From Actinomycetota bacterium (GTDB lineage: Bacteria; Actinomycetota; Geothermincolia; Geothermincolales; RBG-13-55-18): a DNA stretch of 58,358 nucleotides. Positions 50,363 to 58,216 of this stretch are shown one piece after another (within the stretch, counting starts at the first letter, position 1; each line of letters opens with the position of its first letter). The translations under genes were made by a program, and so were the position numbers. The DNA is taken from contig JACIXC010000018.1 of NCBI GenBank assembly GCA_014360655.1, forward strand, positions 1 through 58,358. Reading direction: 5' to 3'. The notes beneath the pieces were generated by a model. The model saw nothing but the letters and a program-made list of their open reading frames with translations. It searched no databases and had not been told where the DNA came from.

Positions 50363-51067
50363 GCCGGTTCACCTTTTCGGGGCCTAACCATCGTCGTGTG
50401 CACGACGCCCGGCCGCTCGCCGGCGCCGTTCCTTCCCGACGCGCCGCGGCACGTACGGCCCGGTAGACGAGGTCTTGGGCGCCCTCTCCGCGCGGCGGTC
50501 TCCAAGCACATGATACACGAGAGGCCAAGGGGCGAAAACGTGCCGCCGGCGGGGTTTATGAAAGCGGAACGTTGTTGCCCGTAAGATCTATGGAGATGCG
50601 GGGGGAACGGGAGAGAAGAAGGGGAAGGGACGCCGGGGGAGGGAAAGAAAGCGGGAGAGGGGAAAGAAAGGAAAGATCTGCGGAAAGCATCCCGTGTGCC
50701 CCCTTCCTTTTCGCCATCCTGCTGCTGTTGTCGACGATATCCGGTTGCACGGGCGCCTTTGTCTTATCCGCAAAAAGGCACCCTGATCCGGATTTCCAGG
50801 CGGGGGAGAGCGACCCCCGGTCTTTTATGCGGTGAAGACCGGTCGCATAAAGGGTATTTCTCGCGAGGGAAGGGTTGGAGTGAGCGTCGGGCAAAGCGCT
50901 CGGGGCGGAGGGGGAAGGGAGATGGCGGGGAAGGGAGGGGACGAAAGGAAAAGCGGGAGGAAGGGCGGCAAGGAGCGGGGAAGCGGCATGGATGAGCGGG
51001 GAGGGGGAGGGGAGATAATGGTAAGATAGGCGGGGGAAGCTTAAGGCGCGGAAGGGAGGAGGCGGAC
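50363..51067 (+). other. 705-bp spacer between divergent rsmA and ispE
   Basis: The first half is mixed-composition DNA. A frame around 50690-50835 encodes a hydrophobic stretch (FLFAILLLLSTISGCTGAF) that resembles a lipoprotein signal, but it lacks a clean start and is followed by only ~28 residues, so I do not call it. From ~50870 the plus strand is a GGGA/GGAGG purine tract that leads into the ispE ribosome site. GGAGATAATGGTAAGATAGG (51010-51029) may hold the ispE -10. Confidence 0.45.
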
Positions 51068-51988
51068 TTGCGCGGCGGGTTAAGTCTCAAGGCGCCGGCC
51101 AAGATAAACCTTTACCTGGAAGTGGGCCAGCTACGGCCCGACGGGTACCACCTCGTGCGCACCGTCATGCAGGCTGTCGCCCTGTGCGACCTGGTCAAGG
51201 TGGAGGTCCAGGACGGCGGGGTGGGCGTGGAGCTCTTGGTCGAGGGGGACGCCCCCCCGGGGGAGGAGAACCTGTGTCACCGCGCCGCCACGGCCTTCCT
51301 GGAGGCGGCGCGGCTGGAGTGGGGGGTGAACATCCGGCTCCGCAAGCGCATACCCGTGGCTGCAGGCCTGGGAGGGGGGAGCTCGGACGCCGCCGCCGTG
51401 CTGCGGGGCCTGAACCACCTGGCAGGAGATATCCTGCCGCGGGAGGAGTTGATGGGGCTCGCCGCCTCGCTGGGCAGCGACGTGCCCTTTTTCCTGGTGG
51501 GGGGAACCGCCCTGGGCGAGGGAAGGGGGGAGAGGATAATCCCGCAGGTGCAGGCGCCGCCCCTGCCCGTTGTTCTGGTAAATCCTGGCAAGCAGCTTTC
51601 CGCCGCCGACGTGTACCGCCGCTTCGACCTGGTGGGCGGGGACAGGCCCCCGCGCAGGGGGCCTTATCCACTGCTGGAATACCTGGCGAGGGGCGAGATG
51701 GGACGCCTTCCCGACCTCCTTTACAATTCCCTGCAGAGAGCCGCGTGCGAGCTGGAGCCCTCGCTCGAGCGCCTTCTCGCGCTGGCGCGGGAAGCGGGAG
51801 CTGCGGGTGCCCTGGTGAGCGGAAGCGGCCCCACCGTCTTCCTGCTGGCGAGCGGGGAGGAGGAAGCGAGCCGCCTGGAGAAGAGGATGGGGGAGGCGGC
51901 TCCCTGGGTGTGCACGGCGTCCTTCTGCCCGCACGGAGCGGCGCTCGCGGAGGAAGAGGCGGAAGGCGAGGGGCGGCCGGGATGCTGA
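51068..51988 (+). CDS. ispE: 4-diphosphocytidyl-2-C-methyl-D-erythritol kinase
   Basis: The 306-residue GHMP kinase has the N-terminal LKAPAKINLYLEVGQLRPDG, glycine-rich ATP loop VAAGLGGGSSDAAAVLRGLN, GSDVPFFLVGGTALGEGRGE and C-terminal ALVSGSGPTVFLLAS. It phosphorylates CDP-ME in the MEP isoprenoid route, in the cytoplasm. The start is TTG 51068 after GGAGGAGGCGGAC. A Glu/Gly-rich tail (EEEAEGEGRPGC) extends past the usual end. It leads toward spoVG with a 106-bp gap containing the spoVG promoter. Confidence 0.95.
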   Translation: MRGGLSLKAPAKINLYLEVGQLRPDGYHLVRTVMQAVALCDLVKVEVQDGGVGVELLVEGDAPPGEENLCHRAATAFLEAARLEWGVNIRLRKRIPVAAGLGGGSSDAAAVLRGLNHLAGDILPREELMGLAASLGSDVPFFLVGGTALGEGRGERIIPQVQAPPLPVVLVNPGKQLSAADVYRRFDLVGGDRPPRRGPYPLLEYLARGEMGRLPDLLYNSLQRAACELEPSLERLLALAREAGAAGALVSGSGPTVFLLASGEEEASRLEKRMGEAAPWVCTASFCPHGAALAEEEAEGEGRPGC

Positions 51989-52021
51989 GCGAGCAGGATC
52001 GTCCAGGGAAGCAACTCTTTA

Positions 52022-52050
52022 TTGAAAACGCGAACGGTAAAGCATAATAT
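52022..52050 (+). promoter_or_regulatory. Promoter for spoVG
   Basis: TTGAAA (52022-52027) and TAATAT (52045-52050) are separated by 17 bp, 44 nt before the GTG at 52095. The area is clearly AT-rich against the surrounding high-GC DNA. It is a reasonable sigma-70-type promoter and does not resemble the Bacillus sigma-H spoVG promoter. Confidence 0.65.
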
Positions 52051-52094
52051 GTTTATATGTTTCCGGTCGGTAATTGCGATGATGGGGGAAAGCC

Positions 52095-52385
52095 GTGGAG
52101 ATCACAAGGGTAACCGTGCGGGAGATCGACATGAACATGGTGAAGGGGATCGCGAGCATCATCATCGACGACTGCTTCGTGGTGCACGACCTCAGGGTGG
52201 TGGACGGCGACCGTGGGTTTTTCGTGGCCATGCCATCGCGCAAGCTGCCGAACGGTGACTTCAAGGACATAGCGCATCCGCTCAACGCGGAGACGCGGGA
52301 TAAGATCCAGAGGGCGGTACTCAACGAGTTCTTCAGGATGAAGAGGGAGAAGGGCGAGGAGATAGGGGATTCGGGAGAGGTCTGA
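52095..52385 (+). CDS. spoVG: SpoVG family RNA/DNA-binding regulator
   Basis: The 96-residue protein has the complete family signature: EITRVTVREIDMNMVKGIAS, IIIDDCFVVHDLRVVDGDRG, FFVAMPSRKLPNGDFKDIAH and PLNAETRDKIQRAVLNEFFR. SpoVG proteins bind nucleic acids and affect septation, capsule and metabolism; they occur in non-sporulating lineages too. The start is GTG 52095 after GGGGGAAAGCC. The gene lies between ispE and glmU as in Bacillus, with a tRNA-Gln inserted just downstream. Confidence 0.95.
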   Translation: MEITRVTVREIDMNMVKGIASIIIDDCFVVHDLRVVDGDRGFFVAMPSRKLPNGDFKDIAHPLNAETRDKIQRAVLNEFFRMKREKGEEIGDSGEV

Positions 52386-52401
52386 CCGCTCGGCTTGTCG
52401 C

Positions 52402-52475
52402 TGGGGCGTGGCCAAGCGGTAAGGCAGCGGCCTTTGGAGCCGCGACCGTAGGTTCGAATCCTACCGCCCCAGCCA
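52402..52475 (+). tRNA. tRNA-Gln (anticodon TTG), CCA encoded
   Basis: The 74-nt cloverleaf has acceptor stem TGGGGCG paired with CGCCCCA (52465-52471), discriminator G, and encoded CCA (52473-52475). The D arm is GCC...GGC with AAGCGGTAA in its loop. Anticodon stem GCGGC/GCCGC encloses loop CTTTGGA with anticodon TTG at 52434-52436, and the T arm is GTAGG-TTCGAAT-CCTAC. It is a single gene 16 nt after the spoVG stop, probably processed from the same transcript. Confidence 0.97.
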
Positions 52476-52483
52476 GGAGAAAC

Positions 52484-52504
52484 GGGGGCGCAAGCCCCCT
52501 TCTT
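52484..52504 (+). terminator. Rho-independent terminator after tRNA-Gln
   Basis: GGGGGC (52484-52489), loop GCAA, GCCCCC (52494-52499), then TTCTT. It sits 8 nt after the tRNA CCA end and would end the spoVG-tRNA transcript. Confidence 0.8.
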
Positions 52505-52732
52505 CGCGTTGCGGGAAGCGATGCCGCTCGGCGGCCTCCGCGTTTTCATCCTGCGGGAACGGTGCGGGCTCCCGGCCCGCTTTCGCAGCGGCGCGGCCCG
52601 CGACGTTCGAGCCCGCGAGGCCCGGGACCGGGCGGGAGGCTTCCCTCACGGCGGGGACCATCCCGGACGGATGTTTCTCTTGTCACCGGGTGTCGGATAA
52701 AATAAGGCCGTTGATAAGGAAGGGGGAGAGAG

Positions 52733-54142
52733 TTGACGCGTGCCGCCCTTGTCCTCGCGGCCGGCGAGGGCACCAGGATGAAGTCGCGAACGCCCAAGGT
52801 CCTGCACCGCGTATGCGGGAAGCCCATGATATCCTGGGTGATCGATGCCGTGCACGCGCTTCTCGAGGAGGGGACGGTGCGGCGCATCCTGGTGGTGGTG
52901 GGAAACGGCGGCGATGAGGTGAAAGCCGAGCTGGAAGGGCGCGCCGAGTTCGTCTTCCAGCGGGAGCGCAGGGGAACGGGACATGCCGTGATGGTGGCCG
53001 CGCCCCTCATCCATGAGGAGGAGCTGCTGGTGCTCACCGCCGACTCCCCCCTCATCACGCCCGACACCCTGCGCCGGCTCTGCCTGCTGCACGAAGCCGA
53101 GAGGCCGGCGGTCACCATGTTGTGCGCGGTGATGGAGGACCCCACCGGCTACGGGAGGATAAAGAGGGACGCGGGAGGTGCCGTGGTAGGCGTGGCGGAG
53201 GAGAGCGAGGCCACGCCCGGGGAGAAGGAGATACGCGAGGTCAACACCTCCACCTACGTGTTCGATTGGGAGCGCCTGCGCTCCGTGCTGCCACGCTTGG
53301 AGGCCGACAATGCGAAAGGGGAGTACTTCCTCACCGACGCCCTGGGCATCCTGGCCGCCGAGGGGGGGCGCCTGGCGGCCCTTACGGTCGAGGATCCCGT
53401 CGAGGTGCTGGGGGTGAATTCCCGTGTCCACCTGGCGCAGGCGGAACGCGCCATGCGGGAGCGGCTGAACCGCCGCTGGATGGAGGAAGGCGTTACCATG
53501 GAAGACCCTTCCACGGTCTATATCGGGGGGGAGGTTGTCATCGGCCGCGACACCCTGCTGCGCCCCATGGTCATCCTGGAGGGGAAAACGGTGATCGGTG
53601 AGGGGTGTGTCCTGGGTCCGGGGACGAGGATCGTGGATTCCAGGCTGGGCAGGGGGGTGGTGGCGGAGCAGGCGGTGATCCGCGGCAGCGAGCTGGAGGA
53701 CGGCGTGACCGTGGGCCCCTTCGCCAGCCTGCGCCCGGGCACCGTGCTCAAAAGCGGCTCCAAGGCGGGCACTTTCGTGGAGACCAAGAAGACGGTGCTG
53801 GGGAGGGGCAGCAAGATACCCCATCTCAGCTACATGGGCGACGCGGAGATCGGGGAGGGCGTAAACATCGGGGCGGGGAGCATAACCTGCAATTACGACG
53901 GCGTGAAGAAACACACGACGATAATAGAGGACGAGGCCTTTATCGGCAGCGACACCATGTTCATCGCCCCGGTGCGCATAGGCAGGGGAGCGGTGACGGG
54001 GGCCGGCTCCGCCATCAGCAAGGACGTGCCGCCGGGAGCGCTGGGTGTGGAGCGCAGCCACCAGCGTAACGTGCCGGAATACAGGAGCAGGAAAGCGAGG
54101 AAGAAGGAGGAGGCGGAAGGTCTTGAAGGAGATAACCCGTAA
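52733..54142 (+). CDS. glmU: Bifunctional UDP-N-acetylglucosamine diphosphorylase/glucosamine-1-phosphate N-acetyltransferase
   Basis: The 469-residue enzyme has an N-terminal nucleotidyltransferase (LVLAAGEGTRMKSRTPKVLH, QRERRGTGHAVM, LTADSPLI, EVNTSTYVFDW, DNAKGEYFLTDALGIL) and a C-terminal left-handed beta-helix acetyltransferase (IGEGCVLGPGTRI, GPFASLRPGTVL, FVETKKTVLGRGSKIPHLSY, GDAEIGEGVNIGAGSITCNY, AGSAISKDVPPGALG). It makes UDP-GlcNAc for peptidoglycan. At GTADSPL the usual GDxPL reads ADSPL. The start is TTG 52733 after AGGGGGAGAG. It overlaps prs by 20 bp. The 250-bp spacer upstream after the terminator has no gene. Confidence 0.96.
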   Translation: MTRAALVLAAGEGTRMKSRTPKVLHRVCGKPMISWVIDAVHALLEEGTVRRILVVVGNGGDEVKAELEGRAEFVFQRERRGTGHAVMVAAPLIHEEELLVLTADSPLITPDTLRRLCLLHEAERPAVTMLCAVMEDPTGYGRIKRDAGGAVVGVAEESEATPGEKEIREVNTSTYVFDWERLRSVLPRLEADNAKGEYFLTDALGILAAEGGRLAALTVEDPVEVLGVNSRVHLAQAERAMRERLNRRWMEEGVTMEDPSTVYIGGEVVIGRDTLLRPMVILEGKTVIGEGCVLGPGTRIVDSRLGRGVVAEQAVIRGSELEDGVTVGPFASLRPGTVLKSGSKAGTFVETKKTVLGRGSKIPHLSYMGDAEIGEGVNIGAGSITCNYDGVKKHTTIIEDEAFIGSDTMFIAPVRIGRGAVTGAGSAISKDVPPGALGVERSHQRNVPEYRSRKARKKEEAEGLEGDNP

Positions 54143-55088
54143 GAGGTTGATGATCTTCAGCGGGAGGTCATACCCGGAGCTGGGAAGGCAGATAGCGGGC
54201 CACCTGGGCATAAGCCTGGGGAGGGTGGAGCTCAAGACCTTCAGCAACGGCGAGCTCTATGTCCGCTACGAGGAGAGCGTGCGCGGCTGCGACGCCTTCG
54301 TGATACAGACCTGCTCCGACCCCATCAACGACCACCTCATGGAGTTGCTGCTGATGATCGACGCCCTCAACCGTGCCTCCGCCAAGCGCATCTCCGCCGT
54401 CATCCCCTACTACGGTTACTCGCGCCAAGACAAGAAGACGCTGGCGCGCGAGCCCATCAGCGCGCGGCTGGTGGCGGACATGATATCGGTGGCCGGTGCC
54501 GACCGCATCCTCACCATGGACCTCCACGCGGGCCAGATACAGGGTTTCTTCTCCGGCCCCATGGACCACATCACCGCCGTCCCGCTGCTGGCCTCTTACG
54601 TCTCCCGCCACGTCGACGGCGACATGGTCATCGTGTCCCCCGACGCGGGCAGGGTGAAGATGGCCAAGAAATACTCCGACCACCTGGGGGTGCCCATGGC
54701 CATACTGCACAAGCGGCGCCCGGGGCATAACCGGGCGGAGGTCATGCACGTCATCGGCGAGGTGGCGGGGAAGACGGCGGTCCTGGTGGACGACATGATC
54801 GATACCGGCGGCACCCTGGTGGCCTCCTCGGAAGCCCTGATAGACGCGGGAGCCAGGGAGGTCTTCGCGTGCGCCACCCACGGCATTTTCTCCGGCCCCG
54901 CCAAGGAGAGGCTGGACAAAAGCGTCCTGAAGAAGGTGGTGGTGACGGATACCCTTCCCATCCCGGACGAGCGGCGCAGTTCCAAGGTGGAGATACTCTC
55001 CATAGCCTCCGTCTTCGCCAACACCATCGCCAGCGTGTTCAAGGACGAGTCGGTGAGCGAGCTCTTCGGGGGCGACAACCAGCCCTGA
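54123..55088 (+). CDS. prs: Ribose-phosphate pyrophosphokinase (PRPP synthetase)
   Basis: The 321-residue class I enzyme has IFSGRSYPELGRQIAGHLGI, TFSNGELYVRYEESVRG, VIPYYGYSRQDKK, TMDLHAGQIQGFFSGPMDH, VSPDAGRVKMAKKYSDHLG and the PRPP loop VLVDDMIDTGGTLVASSEAL. It makes PRPP from ribose-5-phosphate and ATP. The start is TTG 54123 after GGCGGAAGG, inside the glmU 3' end (20-bp overlap). The ATG at 54150 is an alternative that would remove a short basic leader common in this family. The glmU-prs pair is conserved in Firmicutes. Confidence 0.95.
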   Translation: MKEITRKRLMIFSGRSYPELGRQIAGHLGISLGRVELKTFSNGELYVRYEESVRGCDAFVIQTCSDPINDHLMELLLMIDALNRASAKRISAVIPYYGYSRQDKKTLAREPISARLVADMISVAGADRILTMDLHAGQIQGFFSGPMDHITAVPLLASYVSRHVDGDMVIVSPDAGRVKMAKKYSDHLGVPMAILHKRRPGHNRAEVMHVIGEVAGKTAVLVDDMIDTGGTLVASSEALIDAGAREVFACATHGIFSGPAKERLDKSVLKKVVVTDTLPIPDERRSSKVEILSIASVFANTIASVFKDESVSELFGGDNQP

Positions 55089-55136
55089 GGCGTGGGGTTG
55101 CCGCGTGCCCGGGCCGCGGGGCTGGCGCCTGGCGGG

Positions 55137-55760
55137 TCAGCCGGCGAGTTCGCGGTAGAGCGCCTCGGCTTCCTCTTCCCCTTTCTCGATCTCGCCGGTA
55201 AGCTCACGGGCCTGCTTTATCGTTCGGTCCATGCCTTCGAGGGCGGACATGAGCTTGCCCGGATCTTCCCGGAAGGGAAGTCCTCCCACGACGGCGTTGC
55301 AGAAGCCGAGGTATTCCGCGTAGGCGTTGACGACCTCGACGTTCAGGGTCACCAGGGTCGCCAGTCGACTGCCGTACGGGGAGAACTTCTTTTCGTTCTC
55401 GCCCTCCAGCAGGCTTAATTTCTCCTGCACGGTGCGGAAGGCGGCGTAGGCCTCGGAAACGAGCCTCCTCCCCTCCTCGACGCACGCGCGTGCCCTGGGC
55501 TCGAGCGAAGCGATATCTTCCTCGCTGCGAAGGAGGAGTTCCATGCGGGAGGGCAGCTCCTTGACCTCTGCCAGCACGGCTCGGGCGCCGATGTACGCGG
55601 AGCGGGCTTCCCGGGCATACCTGGCCGCCTGCGAGCCGCAGCCGGAGGAGAGGAGGGGTAACGCGAGGGCCAGGACCGCCGCGAGAAACGACGTGAAAAG
55701 CGCAGACGCCGCCCCTCTGCCCCCTCGCCTTCCACTTCCCTTACGTTCTGCACATCCCAT
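55137..55760 (-). CDS. Predicted lipoprotein, helical (tandem pair, second gene)
   Basis: The ~207-residue protein has a basic lead (GSGRRGGRG), a hydrophobic segment ending in the lipobox LLSSGC (FLAAVLALALPLLSSGC), and then an all-helical, charged domain (SAYIGARAVLAEVKELPSRM, EEDIASLEPRARACVEEGRR). It should be lipid-anchored outside the membrane. Its architecture and end (EIEKGEEEAEALYRELAG) match those of the neighbouring lipoprotein (LLQKGSRAAEEADAYYRSAG), so the two are likely diverged paralogues. The start is ATG 55760 or GTG 55763. The family is unknown; it lies 108 bp after the other lipoprotein gene. Confidence 0.72.
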   Translation of the reverse strand: MGCAERKGSGRRGGRGAASALFTSFLAAVLALALPLLSSGCGSQAARYAREARSAYIGARAVLAEVKELPSRMELLLRSEEDIASLEPRARACVEEGRRLVSEAYAAFRTVQEKLSLLEGENEKKFSPYGSRLATLVTLNVEVVNAYAEYLGFCNAVVGGLPFREDPGKLMSALEGMDRTIKQARELTGEIEKGEEEAEALYRELAG

Positions 55761-55867
55761 CACCGCATCCCCGTCCTTTCCCCGGCAGGCCTTACGCCGC
55801 CCTGGCTCTCTTGGCGTTTCCGGCGACCCGTGACGCCCTGCCCGTTATGCAAGCCGTTTCACTTTCC

Positions 55868-56443
55868 TCACAGGCCGGCGCTCCTGTAATACGCGTCGGC
55901 CTCCTCCGCCGCCCGGGAGCCTTTCTGCAGGAGGTCGCGTATCTCGTCCGTCAGCCGGTCGATCTCGTCCACGTAGAAGGAAAGCTGCTCCGTGCTCTCC
56001 GCCATGGGCAGGACGTCGAGCATGTCCGTGACGGTGGAGAGAAGCTCCCGGTTGCGCGAGAAGGCTTCCAGCTCTATCTCCACGGCCTCCAGGGCGAGGC
56101 GGGCGTATTCCGCGTACTTGCCGCCCTCGGTTTCCATGACCTGCCGAAGCAGGTCCCCGGCCTTCGTGTAGCGGGACTCCAGCTCATCCACGTCTACCAG
56201 GGCCATCTCCGCGAGGGATTTCCCTTCCGCGATGGTCTCCTCCACCTGGCTGTAGCGGGTTCCCAGGGTGTCGAAGCGCTCCACCAGCTCCAGGAGGTCC
56301 TCGAGCAGGGGCCGGGAGGAGGAGATCATGGAGACGGCCTCATCCACCTTGCCCCTGCCGTCGCCGCCGCCGGAACAACCCGTCGCCGCGAGGAGGACGA
56401 CGAGCACGGCGGTGTACGCGAGAACCTTTTTCCCGTAACTCAT
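55868..56443 (-). CDS. Predicted lipoprotein, helical (tandem pair, first gene)
   Basis: The 191-residue protein has signal and lipobox MSYGKKVLAYTAVLVVLLAA-TGC, then a Gly-rich hinge and ~165 residues of amphipathic helices (RPLLEDLLELVERFDTLGTR, TIAEGKSLAEMALVDVDELE, LSFYVDEIDRLTDEIRDLLQ). It probably forms an extracytoplasmic helical bundle. The start is the ATG directly before the basic n-region. It is followed by its likely paralogue on the same strand and preceded, 100 bp away, by the pth gene, also on the minus strand. No domain family is recognised. Confidence 0.75.
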   Translation of the reverse strand: MSYGKKVLAYTAVLVVLLAATGCSGGGDGRGKVDEAVSMISSSRPLLEDLLELVERFDTLGTRYSQVEETIAEGKSLAEMALVDVDELESRYTKAGDLLRQVMETEGGKYAEYARLALEAVEIELEAFSRNRELLSTVTDMLDVLPMAESTEQLSFYVDEIDRLTDEIRDLLQKGSRAAEEADAYYRSAGL

Positions 56444-56543
56444 TTGCTATCTTTTTTCTTTGCCCGCGGCCTTTTCCCTTTCCCGCGCGCGGGGCCGTCC
56501 CCGCGTCCGCCGCCCTCGGGCCCGTGCCGGCGGGCAGCGGCGC

Positions 56544-57098
56544 TCAGTTGAAGAGGTTCATGGCGGTGTCCAGCCCGTCCATGATGACCGACTCGGCCGC
56601 CGATGCCGCGCGCTCGCACCAGGAGAGGAATTCCTCCAGCTCCCTGCCGCGCAGTTCCGCGAGGACGTACGCTGCCGGGTCCATGCCTTCCGGGGGCCTT
56701 CCCACCCCCACGCGTACGCGCGGGAAGTCGGCGGTACCCAGGGCCTCGATCACCGATTGCACGCCCAGGTGGCCCCCCGAGGAGCCGCCCCTGCGGATGC
56801 GGATGGCGCCCGGCTTCAGGTCTATATCGTCGTGCACCACCAGTATGCGCGAGGGGTCCACGGCCAGCTTGCGGCGCAGCTTGCGGGCGGCCTTGCCGCT
56901 GAGGTTCATGTAGGTGAGGGGGCGGGCGAGATAGATCTCCTCGCCGTAGATGGTGGCCCCGGCCAGGTCATAGAGGCGGCCGTGCCGGAAGGAGACCCCG
57001 TTGCGGCGGGCCAGCGTCTCCACCGTCCAGAAACCGGCGTTGTGCCTCGTGTGCCGGTACCTGTCCCCCGGGTTCCCCAGTCCGAGAACGAGAAACAT
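56544..57098 (-). CDS. pth: Peptidyl-tRNA hydrolase
   Basis: The 184-residue enzyme has MFLVLGLGNPGDRYRHTRHN with the catalytic His/Asn set, YGEEIYLARPLTYMNLSGKA, VVHDDIDLKPGAIRIRRGGS and SGGHLGVQSVIEALGTADFP. It rescues stalled peptidyl-tRNA. The frame is open upstream to 57302, but the ATG at 57098 follows GGGAGGGTCG and matches the family start. It lies downstream of rplY on the same strand (295-bp spacer), the same pair (ctc-spoVC) as in Bacillus but transcribed opposite to prs. Confidence 0.96.
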   Translation of the reverse strand: MFLVLGLGNPGDRYRHTRHNAGFWTVETLARRNGVSFRHGRLYDLAGATIYGEEIYLARPLTYMNLSGKAARKLRRKLAVDPSRILVVHDDIDLKPGAIRIRRGGSSGGHLGVQSVIEALGTADFPRVRVGVGRPPEGMDPAAYVLAELRGRELEEFLSWCERAASAAESVIMDGLDTAMNLFN

Positions 57099-57369
57099 CG
57101 ACCCTCCCGCTGTTGCATGCCAGGAATGCGCTTCCTTCCCGCCCGGTCGCCGCGGAACCCGCGCCGTGCCCCGCGCGGCATCGGCCGCTTTCCCGGCTGC
57201 CCCGAGCCCCTGCCTGCCTGCAAGCCGCGTGCTCGGCCATGCCTCATCCTGCAAGGGACGCTCCGACGCGCGAGGAAGGCGCTTTACCGCCCGTATGCCC
57301 ATAGCCGCGCTGCATGTACCCGCGCGTTTCTCGTGGGGGTTGCGGAAGGACTGGATTTCGCGCCGCGGC

Positions 57370-57407
57370 GGGCACCTATTCCCCGCCGGGCACCTATTCC
57401 CCGCCGG
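57370..57407. repeat. 19-bp tandem duplication at the rplY stop codon
   Basis: GGGCACCTATTCCCCGCCG occurs at 57370-57388 and again at 57389-57407. The second copy contains the rplY stop (57394-57396) and its last codons (GGE). The rest of the spacer 57099-57393 is GC-rich without a gene. Confidence 0.85.
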
Positions 57408-58116
57408 CTTCCTCCTCGGGGGCGCCGACCGCCTCCTCCGCGTCGGCTCCCGTCTCCGTGGCGACCCCTTCTTCAGCGGCCTCCTCCGCCGCCTCCTCCG
57501 CGGCTTCCTCCGCGGCTTCCTCGGCGTACAGTTCCATCACGGCCCTTGCCGCCTCGCGCACGCGCTTCGGTGTGACCGCGGCCACTATCTCCTCGGGCTT
57601 GTTGAGGTACTTCACGCCCTCGAGGCGTGGGAGATCGCCGATACGCAGGTTTTCCTTGAGGTCCAGGTGGGACACGTCCACGGTGATGTGTTCCGGGAGG
57701 TCCTTCGGCAGGCACTGCACGTTGACCTCGTAGAGGTAGTGCTGCAGGATGCCGCCCGACCTCACCCCCACGGGTTCGCCCGTGAAGTGCAGGGAGACCA
57801 CGGCGTGCAGCTCCTCGTCGGCGTGTATCTTCTGCAGGTCCACGTGGAGAATGTGGTCCTTGAGGGGGTCACGCTGTACCTCCTTGACGACCACGGTATG
57901 CTCCTCTGAATCGCCCGCTATATTGAGGCGCAGAAGACCGTGCAGGCCCCTCTCGCGCCTCAGGGCGGCCATGAAGGGTTTCTCCTCCAGGGCCAGCAGC
58001 ACGGGGTCGAACCTGTGCCCGTAGAGGACAGCGGGGATGAGTCCCTCCCGCCGCATCCGTTTCGCCGCCTGCTTCCCCTTGTCCGTGCGGCGGGCAGCCT
58101 GCAATAACGTCTGCAT
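57394..58116 (-). CDS. rplY: 50S ribosomal protein L25, general stress protein Ctc type
   Basis: The 240-residue product has an N-terminal L25 domain binding 5S rRNA (AARRTDKGKQAAKRMRREGL, IPAVLYGHRFDPVLLAL, VVVKEVQRDPLKDHILHVDL). The Ctc C-terminal domain follows (VNVQCLPKDLPEHITVDVSH, LDLKENLRIGDLPRLEGVKY). The tail contains four AAEE steps (EEAAEEAAEEAAEEAAEE) and ends EEAGGE, whose last codons lie in a 19-bp tandem duplication. The start is ATG 58116 after AAGAGGTGTTGCAA. A clear promoter lies upstream. Confidence 0.95.
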   Translation of the reverse strand: MQTLLQAARRTDKGKQAAKRMRREGLIPAVLYGHRFDPVLLALEEKPFMAALRRERGLHGLLRLNIAGDSEEHTVVVKEVQRDPLKDHILHVDLQKIHADEELHAVVSLHFTGEPVGVRSGGILQHYLYEVNVQCLPKDLPEHITVDVSHLDLKENLRIGDLPRLEGVKYLNKPEEIVAAVTPKRVREAARAVMELYAEEAAEEAAEEAAEEAAEEGVATETGADAEEAVGAPEEEAGGE

Positions 58117-58170
58117 TTGCAACACCTCTTATCGTCATCATTTTCCGCGCTGCCGCGGATCGACTAAACA

Positions 58171-58199
58171 ATTATAGGTAAACGCACCCCGCCCCGCAA
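58171..58199 (-). promoter_or_regulatory. Promoter for rplY
   Basis: On the minus strand TTGCGG (58199-58194), 17 bp, then TATAAT (58176-58171), 55 nt before the ATG at 58116. The -10 is perfect and the spacing ideal. It abuts the 3' end of the transposase gene that enters from the right edge. Confidence 0.75.
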
Positions 58200-58216
58200 G
58201 AATCTGTGCTGGTTCA

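Noticed and set aside
50572-50835. Small lipoprotein-like frame (hydrophobic stretch with ISGC)
   Set aside because: The long charged low-complexity lead, absence of a ribosome site near the hydrophobic part and a very short mature region make it unlikely to be a gene.
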